Origin: Cichorium intybus
Taxonomy: Eukaryota > Streptophyta > Magnoliopsida > Asterales > Asteraceae
Direction of reading: 5' to 3'
Assembly (NCBI GenBank): GCA_023525715.1
Contig: CM042012.1
Location: forward strand, 115,607,298 to 115,671,297
DNA length: 64,000 bases
Under the pieces are notes generated by a model that was not told where the DNA came from, searched no databases, and saw nothing but the letters and a program-made list of their open reading frames with translations. Made by a program: the position numbers and the translations under genes. Below are positions 1 to 13,676 of this stretch, in pieces; the stretch's first letter is position 1; every line of letters starts with the position of its first letter.

Positions 1-1145
1 TGGAGATTGTTGAGCAAAGTGTGGACCCTAATCCAAACCAGAGCCATACATGACAACTGAAGAGGACATGATGTCTGAAGCAACCAGAAACAGAGGCATG
101 GGCAGCCAGTACTGTTGAGGTCTGCATCTAAGACAAGTCCAATCTTTGTGTCAAGTGGGAGTCCTTCGCTCTGATTAGATCAACCATGGCGGATTATAAA
201 TAAGAAGGAGGTGATCCTTCGGAAGATCAGCAAAAGATTGAAACCGAAGGCATGAAGATCAACTAGACCGAAGACGTTGCTTTGTCCGGATCAGAAGTCA
301 TGTTGTTGGTTTTAAGGCAGACATTGAAGGCATCAAGATAGATAGCATACGTCAGTTGGTGACAGAATAATTACCAGACTAAGGCATGCGACAAAAGCAA
401 GTACTAGTCCGAACCGAGGAGTTGCGTCCGACGAAGGCTTCATCAGTATCTCATGCGTACAGATGTTCATAGCGACAACAGTAGCCTGGCTATGCTCACA
501 GTAGTGAACATGTCATCAGCAGAGAAGATGTAAAAGCAGTATCCTCAGACCAAAGCAAAGTTCAGACAAAAGAGTTCGACAGAAGTTGCAGAAGCATAGC
601 CGAACAGCCACACTCTTGTTCAAGGGCGCACTCGATCGAAGTCTAACACGACGATCTTGGTCCAAGATAAAGTCTTGGTTAGACACTGTGTGGTTAAGTC
701 ACATCCGCTTTCAGAAATATCTTGGGAACACGCACAGAACAGTGCTTCCGTCAGGCGGCAGCATGGGAGCTTGGAATTGTCACTTCACCGTCTGTAAAGT
801 GACTAGGTATAGGGCTAGCTTGTCCTCTTCCATTTTCCGGCCAAAGACTTGCGTGTTCAGCTTTCCATTTTTGGCAATTTATACAATCTCATATCTATGT
901 GTAATATATGTTCAAATGCTGAAATTAGTAATAGATTCTCTCTTGTAAATTCATTGAAGCTTATCAATGAAAGATTTCTCTCGTTTCTCACAATGGATGT
1001 AGCTTGACTTGTTGTCGAGTGAACAACTTTATATTCTTGTGTTTCTCAGTTTCAGTTCTCTCGCATTACCCACTAGTCTTGATAGCCGAAGAACGTTTTG
1101 TCGAAGTACTTGGCCGTGTTCGTTGGCGCTGCAGCTGCCCCAACA
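1..1145 (+). repeat. LTR, probably solo, 5' end cut by the window edge
   Basis: The sequence opens TGGAGATTGTTGAG and ends CTGCCCCAACA. If two or three bases lie outside the window, the LTR would start TGTTGG and end CCAACA, a normal inverted LTR terminus. The 3' third (positions 840-1060) is promoter-like and pyrimidine-rich. No primer-binding site follows at 1146, so this is probably a solo LTR. The small ORF at 586-948 resembles no protein I know. The TSD cannot be checked because the left flank is missing. Confidence 0.5.
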
Positions 1146-1179
1146 CATAAAGTCGTAACCAATGACATATGAAGAAAAA

Positions 1180-1408
1180 TGATGTAAGTAATGACGAATA
1201 AAATATATATAATCAACATGGTGAGGATCCCACTACTTTTGACAAATGAAGTATCCGTGGACCCTCTCCCAACTTTCCAATAATGTAATCTTTTAGTTTC
1301 TTATTGTTTTGTAATTATTAGGTGCAATAATGTAGTGTATATTATTGTAAGACTCTCTAGAAGAGTTTCCATTGTGTATAAATAAGGGCTTTGCCCCTCA
1401 ATAATAAA
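1180..1408 (+). promoter_or_regulatory. Pararetrovirus-type promoter: as-1-like pair, TATA box, leader poly(A) signal
   Basis: TGATG (1180-1184) and TGACG (1192-1196) are separated by 7 bases, the same spacing as the paired TGACG boxes of the as-1 element in the CaMV 35S promoter. A TATA box (TATAAATAA) lies at 1377-1385. AATAAA (1403-1408) falls just downstream of the expected start, as in caulimovirid leaders where the poly(A) signal sits close to the cap. Imperfect ~21-bp direct repeats (about 1493-1560) follow. Expression cannot be judged from sequence; the as-1 to TATA distance is longer than in 35S. Confidence 0.5.
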
Positions 1409-1823
1409 GCAGAGCTTGTTTGTGTAAGTTTTGAGTGCTCTCAAAATCTCTCTATTGAAGTTCATACTTTTGAATAGCAGAGTTTATTGTATTCATGAAT
1501 AATCACAAGCATACACGAATAATCACAAGTATACACGAATAATTACAAGTGATCAACACGAAAGCATCATTCCTGTACATCTCTTATGCACATAATGCCT
1601 TATTCAAAAGTACCGATTCAAAATAATTCATGTTACTATGTTTTGAAACTACAGTTACAACAAATGAAGCAACAAAAATCTTCACAAACATATTCATGTA
1701 CACAAGCTGAAATCAATCAAGATTATGCAGTCATACGATATTTTAAAGAAATGATTTCACTAGCTACATGCTAATCTATTTGTTTTTGCATTATTATTAA
1801 TTTGTATTTGTGCTTATTTTAGG

Positions 1824-3283
1824 GGGTTTTCTACAGAAAAGTCCCGATATTTTAGGGAAATTAATGAAAAAGTCCCAAAATATTTTTTTTGAAAGAAAAA
1901 GCCCAGGAAACTAGTAAAATTATTCAATTTCGCCTTTTTTTACCGGGTTTTTACCGGGTGGTAAAAAAAGGCGAAATTGAATAATTTTACCAGTAACCCG
2001 GTAAAAAAAGGCGAAATTGAATAATTTTACCAGTTTCCTAGGCTTTTCTGTTAAAAAAATTATTTTGGGACTTTTTCGTTAATTTCTCCAAAATATCATT
2101 TTTGGTCCTTAACTCCCTATAAGTTAATCCTTCATCGTTTTGGTCCTTAACAACTTTAGTCCTTCATAGTTTTGGTCCTTAACAGTTTGGTCCTTCACAG
2201 TTTTGGTCGTTCATAATTTTAGTCCTTAATAGTTTTGGTCCTTCATAGTTTTAGTCCCTAATCCTTAATTTTGTCCCAACTACAAAAAGGGCTAAAAAAT
2301 TCTAAAAGTCATGGAGAGGTTATATGTGGGACAAACGATGATCTTATGCATGCCCTAGGTACTCATGAAAACCGTAGGCATGTGCGTAGGATGGGAAAAT
2401 TTGTAACCTCGCATTAATACTTTTTTTGCCCAATACCATAAGCACTATATGTAGAATGAGAACAAGAAGCTTCATTAACGAGTCAACAATCTTGAGGGCA
2501 AGGTAGAAAAACTGAAAGAAACATGAATAATGCTATAATAAAAATTTAAATAGAACAATGCTAGAAGTAAGCGACATACTTCTATTTAAATGTTTATTAT
2601 AACATTGTTCATGTTTCTTTTAGTTTTTCTACCTTGTCTTTAAGCTTGTTGAACCGTTAATGAAGCTTCTTGTTCTCATTGTCCATGTAGTGCTTAATTG
2701 TCTTGGGGCAAAAAAAGTATTAGTGCGTGGTTACATATTTTCACATCCCACGTACATACCCATAGTTTTCCTGAGTACCTAGGGCCTGCATAAGAACATC
2801 GTTTGTCCCCTTAGCCTTTTTGTAGTTGGGACAAAATTAAGGATTAGGACCAAAACTATGAAGCACCAAAATCGTTAAGGACTAAAATTGTGAAGGACCA
2901 AAACTGTTAAGAACCAAAACTATAAAGGACCAACTGTGAAGGACCAAAACTGTGAAGGGAAACTGTTAAGAACCAAAACTGTGAAGGATTAACTGTTAGG
3001 GACTAAAATTGTCAAGGAGCAAAATTACGAATGACCAAAATTGTTAAGGACCAAAACTGACATTTTGGAGAAATTAACGAAAAAGTCCCAAAATATTTTT
3101 TTGACAGAAAAGCCCAGAAAAGTGGTAAAATTATTCAGTTTAGCCCTTTCTATCGGTCGCCGGTCAAAGAAGGGCAAAATTGAATAATTTTACCAGTTTC
3201 CTAGGTTTTTCTGCTCAAAAAATATATTTTAGGACTTTTTTTCTTTAATTTTCTTAAAATATCGAGACTTTCTGTAGAAATCT
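1824..3283. mobile_element. 1.46-kb foldback (Mutator-like?) element
   Basis: The two halves are inverted copies of each other, with the centre near 2560. Left terminus: GGTTTTCTACAGAAAAGTCC. Right terminus, read inverted: GAGATTTCTACAGAAAGTC. Both arms contain a poor tandem array of a TTGGTCCTTAA-like unit (2105-2270 and 2840-3060) and a hairpin-forming ACCGGGT segment (1935-2000). There is no coding capacity. Flanks TTATTTTAG and CTATTTTTG could be a decayed 9-bp TSD, which with very long terminal inverted repeats suggests a Mutator-type foldback. The superfamily is inferred. Confidence 0.55.
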
Positions 3284-3321
3284 CTATTTTTGGTGTTGGA
3301 GCTAGAAAATAGTCCTTTAAG

Positions 3322-4224
3322 ATGTCTAATTCTGAAGATAATGAACCCATTATTATTAATAACGAAGAAAATGAGTCAGGATACATATTAGATGCTCTTA
3401 TTAGTAAGAATAATATAAATAAAGATGCCATTAGAAAAACAAATTTGACGTTATTAGAAAAACACAACTGTAAATATGATACACTTAAAAAACTTATTTT
3501 CAAGAAAAATATCATTTACTATGGTAAAATAACAGTCGAAGAGCCAATACTTATAGAATCAACTCAAGGAAATATTATTATACCCATTATAAATAAACCA
3601 CAAATTAAAAATAAAATACAACATATTAAAGAAATAGACTGATCAAAAATAGCATATATTCATATACCTACAATCCAAGTAATTTTGAAAAATACTTTTA
3701 GTGATTTAGATATACCTACATAATTAGAAATAATAGACGATTGTGTAGTTAACTGGCAAGAAAGTATTATTGCAAAAGGAAAAGAAAATCTAATTGAAGG
3801 AAAAATTAAATTTAACATAAATATACAATTAGCACTTAATTTAAAAGACAAAAATCTTAGTAATAGTATTACAGTAATATATAAATTATTAAGACAAAAT
3901 TTTATGTTAAAAGGAAATCACCATTTTACTATAACATAACAAATAAATTATATACTAAAAAATTCTCATCATAGTATTACGTTTAAAAGAGAAGTTAGAA
4001 TTCACATTGACAAATTATTTGAGCATTTATTATCTCTTGAATCACAAATAAGATCAGGTTACAAGTTATTCTTCGAAACAGATTTTCGAAAACCAATAAT
4101 TAACCCTTTAATTAAAACACCTCCAATTATAGAACCTCTATTTTCAACAATTATAGGAAAAGCATGTTTTTCAGATGCCCAACCCCTCAACATTTACATA
4201 AAAATAGAAAAGATGAAAATTTAG
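3322..4224 (+). pseudogene. Caulimovirid movement protein remnant (30K superfamily)
   Basis: The reading frame opens with an acidic, Asn-rich segment at 3322. It is interrupted by in-frame stops at 3640-3642 (TGA), 3721-3723 (TAA) and 3937-3939 (TAA), then runs to a stop at 4222-4224, about 300 codons in all. The central part has the layout of the 30K movement-protein fold: a hydrophobic beta-strand, an acidic DD pair, a Gly-Lys-Ile-Lys-Phe strand, a second strand around Ala-Leu-Asn-Leu, and a later His-His-Ser motif. In the family this protein carries virions or genomes through plasmodesmata. Three stops make this copy non-functional. It sits just downstream of the foldback insertion. Confidence 0.55.
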
Positions 4225-4499
4225 AAATATTAAAAAAATGATATGTCATTAGGTGAAAGATTTATCTAACGATGGAACATTATATAATATAGGCCTACAA
4301 ATAGAAGATGATATGTCATTAGGTGAAAGAGTAAACATAATAAATAGAATTAAATAATATTACATAAATGAATAGTCTCTTATTATTAAAACAACTACAG
4401 AAGTATTACAAAAAATTAATAAAGCATAAAGTTCGCTTGAACAAATCTATAAACATTAGAAATTAAAGATAAAAAACAACTACTTACTATTAAACCACC

Positions 4500-5345
4500 G
4501 TTAACATGGTAACAGAAAAATCTATTTTACAAAGGTTAATAAAATGGTTCAAAAAGAACAAAATAAATAAAAAGCCAACAAAGAAAGAATAATCTTGACA
4601 AAGGAAGATTATCAAAATAATGATATTCTAGATCTATTGACTAATAAATTACAAGTAAATAATGCATATAATAGCCAAATAATTGAAACAATTAAAGAAA
4701 ATATTAGAAGAAGTCAATGATACACAAGTAATAATAATACATTTAAAACAACACATAAAAACATAGAATTTGGATTTGACAATTTAAAAATTGTAATTAA
4801 ATGTTTAAATGCACAAGAAAACAAACTAGCCAAATTATATCATGAATTAAAAGAAGAACAATCAATACTAAATATAATGTAACATATAAATACTTCAAAA
4901 ACAAGTAGAAACATTGACTAAATTAATGGCGGCATTAGAAATACCGAAGAAAAAGATGAAAATATAAAAAATGACGTCGATGTAGTATACGACGTTACAT
5001 CCGACGAGAATAACCCATATAAAAATCCTTATAATAACTTCAGAATAAAACGAAATAAATTATATGTAGAAGATGATTATCAAAATCAATACACATATGA
5101 AACACCTTTTAAAGAGATTTTTTTATATAGGCAATGAATTGTTCAAAATAAGCTATAAATAAATGGGAAAGAGTACCACCAGAATGTGTACTAAAATTAT
5201 TTACCACTCCAACACCTTTAGACATTATTTCCATTTATTGTGAAATAGATCTAGAAACAAAAATAAAAGATTGGAGTAATAAAATAGGTGTACAAATTCA
5301 GTTAACAAATGAATTTAGAAATTTACACCCAAGAAATTTCCTAAC
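4500..5345 (+). pseudogene. Pararetrovirus-derived coding remnant, left arm of inverted duplication
   Basis: Frames rich in Asn, Lys and Glu, with several stops, continue downstream of the movement-protein remnant. Late in the stretch a peptide-like segment (about 5165-5310) contains a Trp-Glu-Arg-Val-Pro-Pro motif and a hydrophobic run, suggestive of coat or polyprotein sequence. I cannot assign a product. The whole stretch is repeated in reverse at 5350-7085; an ORF on the minus strand at 6555-6746 encodes the same peptide type as the plus strand at 4600-4720. Confidence 0.4.
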
Positions 5346-5618
5346 AAATTCAGCTTAGGAAATTTCTTAGGTGTAAATTTCTAAGTTCAACCGTTAGTTG
5401 GTTAATGTTTTTAATGTTGCCAGTAATTTAGTTAATGTCTCTACTTGTTCTTAAAGTGTTTCCATTTTATATTGTATTTAGTTTTGATTCTTCTTCTTCT
5501 AATTCACGATATAATTTGGCTAGTTTGTTTTCTTGTGTATTTAAACATTTAATTATAATTTTTAAATTGTCAAATCCAAATTTCATATTTTTATGCGTCG
5601 TTTTAAATGTATTATTCT

Positions 5619-6606
5619 TGTTGGAAATGAAAAGTTAGGAATATTAAGATTAACTTTGAATGATCAATTATTCTCAACAATAATTAAAAGAAAAACAATA
5701 TATAATGCGGAAAAGTAAAGATTTTAAGATCAAATGCAGGAATTAACAACACTTAAGTAAGAACAAGAATAAGAACATGAAAGATAAAGTGTTTGATGGA
5801 ATGAAGATTTTATATCATCTAAAGAGAGTTACAATTAAGTTCTCCAAACCATGAAGATGAAGTGAGGTGGTGATATCCTTTTATAATGAAAGGAAAGATC
5901 CCAACAGACAAAGACCTACTGACTGAAGAGGCTACAGACCAGTCCTCTTCAGATTATTCTAAGTATAAAAGTACAAAGTCGGACTAGGATGACCTATGAT
6001 TGAATGTTCCACTACTCAACAGTACAAGCGCCATATTGACTTTAGGGAACATGATTAACTAGCCTATCTGTATTCTATAACTTGGTTCGCTTATCTTTTG
6101 TCTTTATCTTCTTCTTTGTCTTTCTCTTCAAGTGACAGAATCTTCTTAGAGTTACACGAAGTTCATGAGTGAACTTCGGTATTGAGAAGTTGTTGAGATG
6201 AGTTGATGTAAGACTTGAACTTCTGATGACTTTCGGTGTTGGTTAACTCAAAAGTGAGATGCTTTAATCTTCTGTGATCCGAGAATTTTCATGACCGAAA
6301 TTCACACCTGAATTTCGGTGTCATAAGTAGCATGTCTTCACTTGGTTTGACAATCTTCTATTGTTAATATTCTGAAGTGTGACCGAAGTTCAGCATGAAC
6401 TTCGGTGTTCAAGATCTTCTGATGTTCGTTTTAATACAACACATAGAACATATAGCACATCAATGATGAGAATGATTGTTCATTAATAACTATCATCAGT
6501 TGTAAAGAATTACACATGAACAAATCCAAATATCATAAGTGTTCAAACATTGTTTTACAAACATAAAAACCACCAAGTCAAGTTGGTCAACGATTCAACA
6601 CTAACA
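5619..6606. repeat. Solo LTR (988 bp) with 5-bp TSD
   Basis: It begins TGTTGGAAATG and ends CAACACTAACA, and is bounded by ATTCT at 5614-5618 and 6607-6611. Removing it restores continuity of the pararetrovirus right arm relative to the left arm, so the boundaries are confirmed by an internal empty site. The body is rich in CTTCGGT/ACCGAAG motifs. Related sequence occurs at 26400-26900. Confidence 0.85.
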
Positions 6607-7253
6607 ATTCTTACTTGTATATTGTTGACTTCTTCTAATTTATTATTATTTGTTTCATTTATTTGGCTATTATATGTATTATTTGCTTGTAATTTATCAA
6701 TCATAAGTTTTGCTTTCAAATAATAGATATAATCTTCTTTTGTCAAGATTATTCTTTCTTTATTGTCTTATTTATTTATTTTATTATTTTTGAACCATAT
6801 TATTAATCTTCATAAAATAAATTTTCTGTTACTATGCTCAGCGGTTTAATAGTAAGTGGTTGTTTTTTATATTTAAGTTATGATATTTTATAGATTTGTT
6901 CATGCGAACTTTGTTCTTGATTAATTTTTAGTAATATTTCTGATAGTTGTTTTAATAATAAGAGACTATTCATTTATGTAGCATTATTTAATTTTTCTAT
7001 TTATTATGTTTATTTTTTCACCTAATGACATATCATCTTCTATTTGTAAGCCTATATTATATAATGTTCCATTGTTAGATGATTCTGTCATATTCGTAAA
7101 CTTAGTGATTTAATCATTTCTTTTAATTCCCTCCCCTGCTGTGGACACAGGGGAGAGTCTTGATGTTATACATTTTACAAGGCTTAAAAGCATTTGTCCT
7201 TATATACTCACTTTTTTCATTTTCCGCCTATGTGAGCTAAACTAAACCTATTA

Positions 7254-7579
7254 GGCCTACCGGTGTGGAGGTGCGACATGGGTGCGAGGGTGTGCGAGCT
7301 CAAGAGGAACACCGCCCCCTAGTGAGAGCTCGTTGCACTTTTCTCCCCGTGCAAGGTTGTGACGTCGTGCGAGCAAAAGAATAAAGGGAGGTGTGGCTTG
7401 TACATTCAGGTTAAATCATTGTATCAAAACCAAAGTAAAGTGAGAGGTAACTATTTCCAAGGGTGAGGGGAGGAGTAATGGGTGCTGACTGGACACTGAT
7501 ATGACAGGGAAAAAGTGAGGGAAAAAGTGATGTGACAGGGAAAAAAGTGAGAGCTCATGAGAGCCCACACCGGATGGTC
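7254..7579. mobile_element. PIF/Harbinger-type MITE, copy 1
   Basis: The termini are GGCCTACCGGTGTGG and, inverted, GACCATCCGGTGTGG. It is flanked by TTA at 7251-7253 and 7580-7582, the 3-bp TSD of PIF/Harbinger. The interior shares segments such as CCCCCTAGTGAGAGC, GAGGGGAGGAGT and TGCTGACTGGAC with the copy at 16334-16626. It is non-coding. Confidence 0.8.
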
Positions 7580-7582
7580 TTA

Positions 7583-8587
7583 AACTATTTTATTTACTTC
7601 CAACACCTTTACTTGAAGGATTAATTTTTTATTCTATCTTAAATAATTTTGGATGTATGATATACAAAAACAAAGGTGTCGTGGAGGAGAACACAAATAT
7701 TTAACCGTTTATCTATTTTAATAATATTTTAGGGTTCGAATTTGGTGTTCAAAATGAAAAAAAAAAACCCATTTTTTTGAAATTGGTTAAAACCAATTTT
7801 CCAAGATACCTAGCTTCTAATAATGTACAACAACAAAGTTACACGTTGTAAAAGAGATGTATTGCCTTTGGTCATACTAAAATGTTGTAGGTCGAGGCCT
7901 CTAATCAGTTTACTGACATATTTAGGAAAGGCTTACCCTCGTAATTATTCCTAAAGGTTAGATCTAGGCTGAGCCGTATTTAAGTGTGTATAATTTGTGT
8001 TTATTACTTACCAACAATAATTGCATAGATTGTGTGTATGAAACAATTGCAACATGCTTTCTGATGTATCTTAAATATCTGTTGAAAAAGTTATTGCATA
8101 TAGTCCTTTACCACGTTTTGAGGTTATATATTTGCTTTGATCAAGCACTAGATAACACCATTGTTTTTGGTGTCGTTTATTATGCTAATTTCACATGTCG
8201 AGCTTATGCTCGCAAGGGCGAGTAAATAAAGGATCAGAAAACCTATTTAATATGTTGTTTTTAGGTTTATTGTTTATCAGACACTTGTTTTTAACGACAT
8301 GTATGCAGTACATAACCACATATCGTTTCCGTTTGTTGTCTATTAGAAATGACGTCATTTCATAAAATATGTTATCTATGGAATCATCTTTAATAATTAC
8401 ATCCTTATAGGGCATTTACTGTGCAAGAACAATAGTTTTAATAGGGAAATAAAAGATAGTCGCTATTGTGCAATACGGCAACAAATAATTGCATGTAATA
8501 GAACATACTTGAACAATTCATTAGATCGAAACTTTTAATAATTGTTGACGAAAGTTTATGTGGTCAGTACCGAGTACATATGATATA
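7583..8587. other. AT-rich intergenic DNA, no gene recognised
   Basis: Short ORFs here (7986-8225 plus, 8191-8415 minus) overlap on opposite strands and look like nothing I know. No transposon termini were found. Confidence 0.4.
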
Positions 8588-8790
8588 GGACTACAGGGAG
8601 TGGGCTCGCCAAAGGGGGTCGCCAAGCCCCTTGGCGAGTGGCCATCCCCGCTGCCAAAGAACTCGCCATCTCCCTCGCCATCTACACTCGCCGACCAGTT
8701 GACGAGATGCCAACCATGTGTTTTGTCTCCAACAGCCAAAAAAACACCCCTTTTCTTTTCCTTGGCCATTGGCCACCACTCCGTGTAGCC
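8588..8790. mobile_element. Small GC-rich MITE
   Basis: The termini GGACTACAGGGAGTGG and, inverted, GGCTACACGGAGTGG form an imperfect inverted repeat around a ~200-bp GC-rich interior with repeated TCGCCA units. Composition differs sharply from the AT-rich surroundings. It may be PIF/Harbinger-like, but a clean 3-bp TSD is not evident. The overlapping ORFs on both strands here are artefacts of high GC. Confidence 0.45.
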
Positions 8791-8901
8791 TAAGCATGTT
8801 TAGTTACATATAACATGGTACGATGTCGAAAACATATATTATATTAAGAACGAGAATTAATTAACGTACGTGATGAATATATGCACTTTCTCATATGTTA
8901 T

Positions 8902-9580
8902 TAGGGGTGAGTATAGACGGATTCCCGTCTAATTTGGCAGGAACCGGAACCAACGATTCCTGTAAAATTCAAACCGGAACCGAGGATTCCTGTAAAGTTG
9001 GAACCGGAGCCCGAACCCGTCAAATCGGTTCTTAAATTTTAGGAGCCGGTTCCGGTTCCAGGTAACCCGGTTATAAATTTTTTTAGTATCTTCGTTATAA
9101 AAAGAAATACTCTCTATTGAAACAAAAACTAACTACCAGAACTAGTTCATTACGATATAAGTTAGAAATTACAAATTAAACGTAGTCTAATAATAGTTAT
9201 AACATATTACACATAACCAAGTAAATATAATTATGATGTAAGTTATAAATGATAATGGGTGGACTGATTTTGATTTGCAAGTATAAGAACGATCAAGACA
9301 TTATACATCAGTAGTTGAGTTGAGATAATAGAGGGAGTGCAAAATTTTAATGTTTGAGGCATAATCATAATTCTTATCAAAATGTTTAATAAGTATAATC
9401 TTATTCTTACTTTATCTAATTTCTAACATATATGCTTTTAAATAACTGGAACCCGACACGTAGGGTTCCAAAAAACTGAGAACCGAAACTGGAAAAACTT
9501 ACGGCACTTGTATCATTTTAGGAACCGAAACTGACGGTTCCGGTTTCCAAAACGGGTATGTTGTTTCGCTGCTCACCCTA
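8902..9580. mobile_element. Non-autonomous hAT element (679 bp)
   Basis: The termini are TAGGGGTGAG and CTCACCCTA (imperfect TIR), bounded by TATGTTAT (8894-8901) and TATGTCAT (9581-9588), a 7/8-matching 8-bp TSD. Both subterminal regions carry GGAACCGG-type repeats, typical of plant hAT elements with TAGGGGTG ends. It is non-coding. Confidence 0.8.
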
Positions 9581-9637
9581 TATGTCATCATCCTTGTATA
9601 TAAAATTTTAAAATGATTCAAGTTGATGACCGAGACA

Positions 9638-9767
<130 letters not shown>

Positions 9768-10078
9768 ATTTGACATGTAATATTCAAGTAGAATATTATG
9801 AAAGATTTTAAAATTTTTGTAGTGCAATTTAAAAAAAAATACTCATACGAGTAGTATTCAAATAGAATATTAGCCATATGAGTAATATTATATTATAATA
9901 TTACACAAAATGTTAAAAAATATTGAATTTTTTTTTTGGATAAAAAATTGACGAATATAAGATTGTTTTTAATTTTTTCCATATATTTTCCAATATTTAA
10001 TTTTATTGTTAACATCTGAAATTATTGGCTAGAATCGTGTCTCTATGTCTCATAAAATCTCATTGTCTCACATGAATT

Positions 10079-10083
<5 letters not shown>

Positions 10084-10149
<66 letters not shown>
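10084..10149. repeat. (TA)n microsatellite
   Basis: An uninterrupted TA array of about 66 bp. Confidence 0.97.
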
Positions 10150-10154
<5 letters not shown>

Positions 10155-10369
10155 CATGTGATAACTAACTTTAGTGTGAGAACGAAATCTATTAGTCTAA
10201 TTGGAATAATCAGTTATTGAGATTGAATAATAAATCTCTTTAATTACGCCTTAATCATGGAAGGTAGTTATTCTCTATTGAATTGATTATTCTCCGTTCA
10301 TTATTTAAATAAGATGTTAGATTTGGTTCTTACGTTCTCACATTAAATTTAGTTCTCATTAAAACATAA

Positions 10370-12099
<1,730 letters not shown>

Positions 12100-12107
12100 C
12101 CCACGTG

Positions 12108-13668
12108 CAGGGCCGGCCCAAGGGGGTCCAGCTGGGCCATGGCCTAGGGCATCATTGGACCTAGGGGCATCAAAATTCTAAAAGTGCTTATAGTATTCAT
12201 ATGTATATTACTATTGGGCCAGTGCAGAGTTAGCCCACTTTAAAGGTATTAGGCGGGATCGGGAATTTTTTTTTGCCAAAAGCGGACTTGCCATTCAAAC
12301 GTTCATCGTATCCCACAATCAGAGGCTACAATCGAGGAGTCACTAATCAAAATCACGCGTAATACCTTCTTTTCGATTTCTGATTTCCGAATTCATCTCT
12401 GATTCTCCCTTTTCTCTTCTTTTCTATTTCCGAATTCATCCCTCATTCCCACTTTAGATTTCTGATTCAACATAATCGAATTCCACTGTTCTCCCGCTTC
12501 AGATTTTCGATTTAATTCAAGAATCGAGTAGTATAACTCGGACAGTCGGAGTATCGGGCTTTATTGGCAGTGGCTTGATCAAGAATAGAGAATTTTTGTT
12601 CTTGGTGCTCGACTTCCCCACCCAGTTCTCGATTTGACGATTTCGACTTCAGAATTTCGATTCCAATTACAAAACTTCAATTTCCGATTTCCACTCAAGG
12701 CTTCAAGTTTCGATTTCTATACAGAGGTAAGTCCTAAACATTCTAATTTCTTAATTAATTCAATAATTGAGTAATTCTATAGAAAGCTTCAATTTGATTA
12801 TGAGTTTTTAGTTTTTAACCTTCTGATTTGATGAGTAAATAGACGATACTAATATAGTGATTGTGTTTCACTGTTTTGTGAAGCAGCAGACAGTGGCTTG
12901 ATCAATGATTCTTTGCTTACCTCCATCAAAGATACGCAATGGCTTGATCAATGATTCTCCTAAGGTATGATTCTTTTATCTGATTGTTTAATCGGAGATA
13001 TGTTTCTCTAAATAACTGATTTCTGAATTGCTCTAACCTATAAGATCTCTTCCAATTTTGTATTCTTATGTTTTGATTCACTGATTAAGAAGGTATTTTG
13101 GCTTCAAAAAATTGCACGAAGGCATACTCGTTTCTATAAGATTTGCCTAGCTGGAGATACAATACAACATAAGAGCTGCTTCTTTTGGCCGTTCCATGTT
13201 TGCTAGTTTTGCAGTTGGTAGTATTATTGCTTATTATTGTTATAAATGTATTGATTTTATACTCTTAGTTTGTTGTGCTAATAGTATTATAACCTGTGAT
13301 TCACTTATAGTACTTGTTGTACAAACATTACTAGTTGTAAGCATTCCATTACACTTTGAACAGTTTTTGGTTTGTTCAAACTATTTTATCAATTGCATTA
13401 TTAGCCAAGGTCTTTAACTTAAAGATAGGATGCAACATAAGGTCTGGTTCGTTTGGCCATTCCATGTTTTTTAGCTTTGTAATTAGTACTTTGGTAGTAT
13501 TATTGTTTATCATTTTCAATAAAGGTATTGATTTTATACACATAGAAGTTCGTTGTATTAATAGTATTACTTTGATTTTATATGCCCTTCATTTATCGTA
13601 CGGTACAACCAAAAGGGCATAATTTCATTATCTCGCCCGGGGCATTGAAAGACAATGGACCGGCCCTG
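12108..13668. mobile_element. Non-autonomous hAT element (1.56 kb)
   Basis: The termini CAGGGCCGGCCC and GGACCGGCCCTG form inverted repeats, bounded by CCCACGTG (12100-12107) and CCCACTTG (13669-13676), a 7/8-matching 8-bp TSD. The ends resemble those of the larger hAT at 33040-49708. No transposase remains. The interior has two related ~260-bp stretches (13135-13330 and 13385-13600) sharing TTGGCCATTCCATG-like sequence. Confidence 0.85.
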
Positions 13669-13676
13669 CCCACTTG

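Larger units (their letters stand above)
1146..7085 (+). mobile_element. Degenerate endogenous pararetrovirus (Caulimoviridae-like) locus
   Basis: After subtracting a foldback element (1824-3283) and a solo LTR (5619-6606), the remainder reads as one very AT-rich plant pararetrovirus relic. It has a promoter/leader (about 1150-1560), a 30K-type movement-protein remnant (3322-4224), and an asparagine/lysine-rich stretch (4500-5340) that could be coat or polyprotein sequence. The last stretch is duplicated in inverted orientation at 5350-7085. Many stops and frameshifts show that it is dead. No reverse transcriptase or RNase H is visible. The genus is unresolved. Family assignment rests on movement-protein character and promoter architecture. 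Confidence 0.6.
4250..7085. repeat. Large inverted duplication of pararetrovirus sequence
   Basis: The left arm is about 4250-5345. The right arm is about 5350-7085 once the 988-bp LTR at 5619-6606 is removed. The centre is tight: TTTACACCCAAGAAATTTCC near 5325 faces its reverse complement near 5360. The outer parts also match, since the ATGATATGTCATTAGGTG stretch near 4305 recurs inverted near 7030. Arms of ~1.1 kb have diverged visibly, so the duplication is not recent. A transcript through it could fold into a long hairpin. Confidence 0.75.

Noticed and set aside
8521..8797. Overlapping ORFs on both strands
   Set aside because: They lie on a GC-rich MITE. Three overlapping frames are open by composition only.
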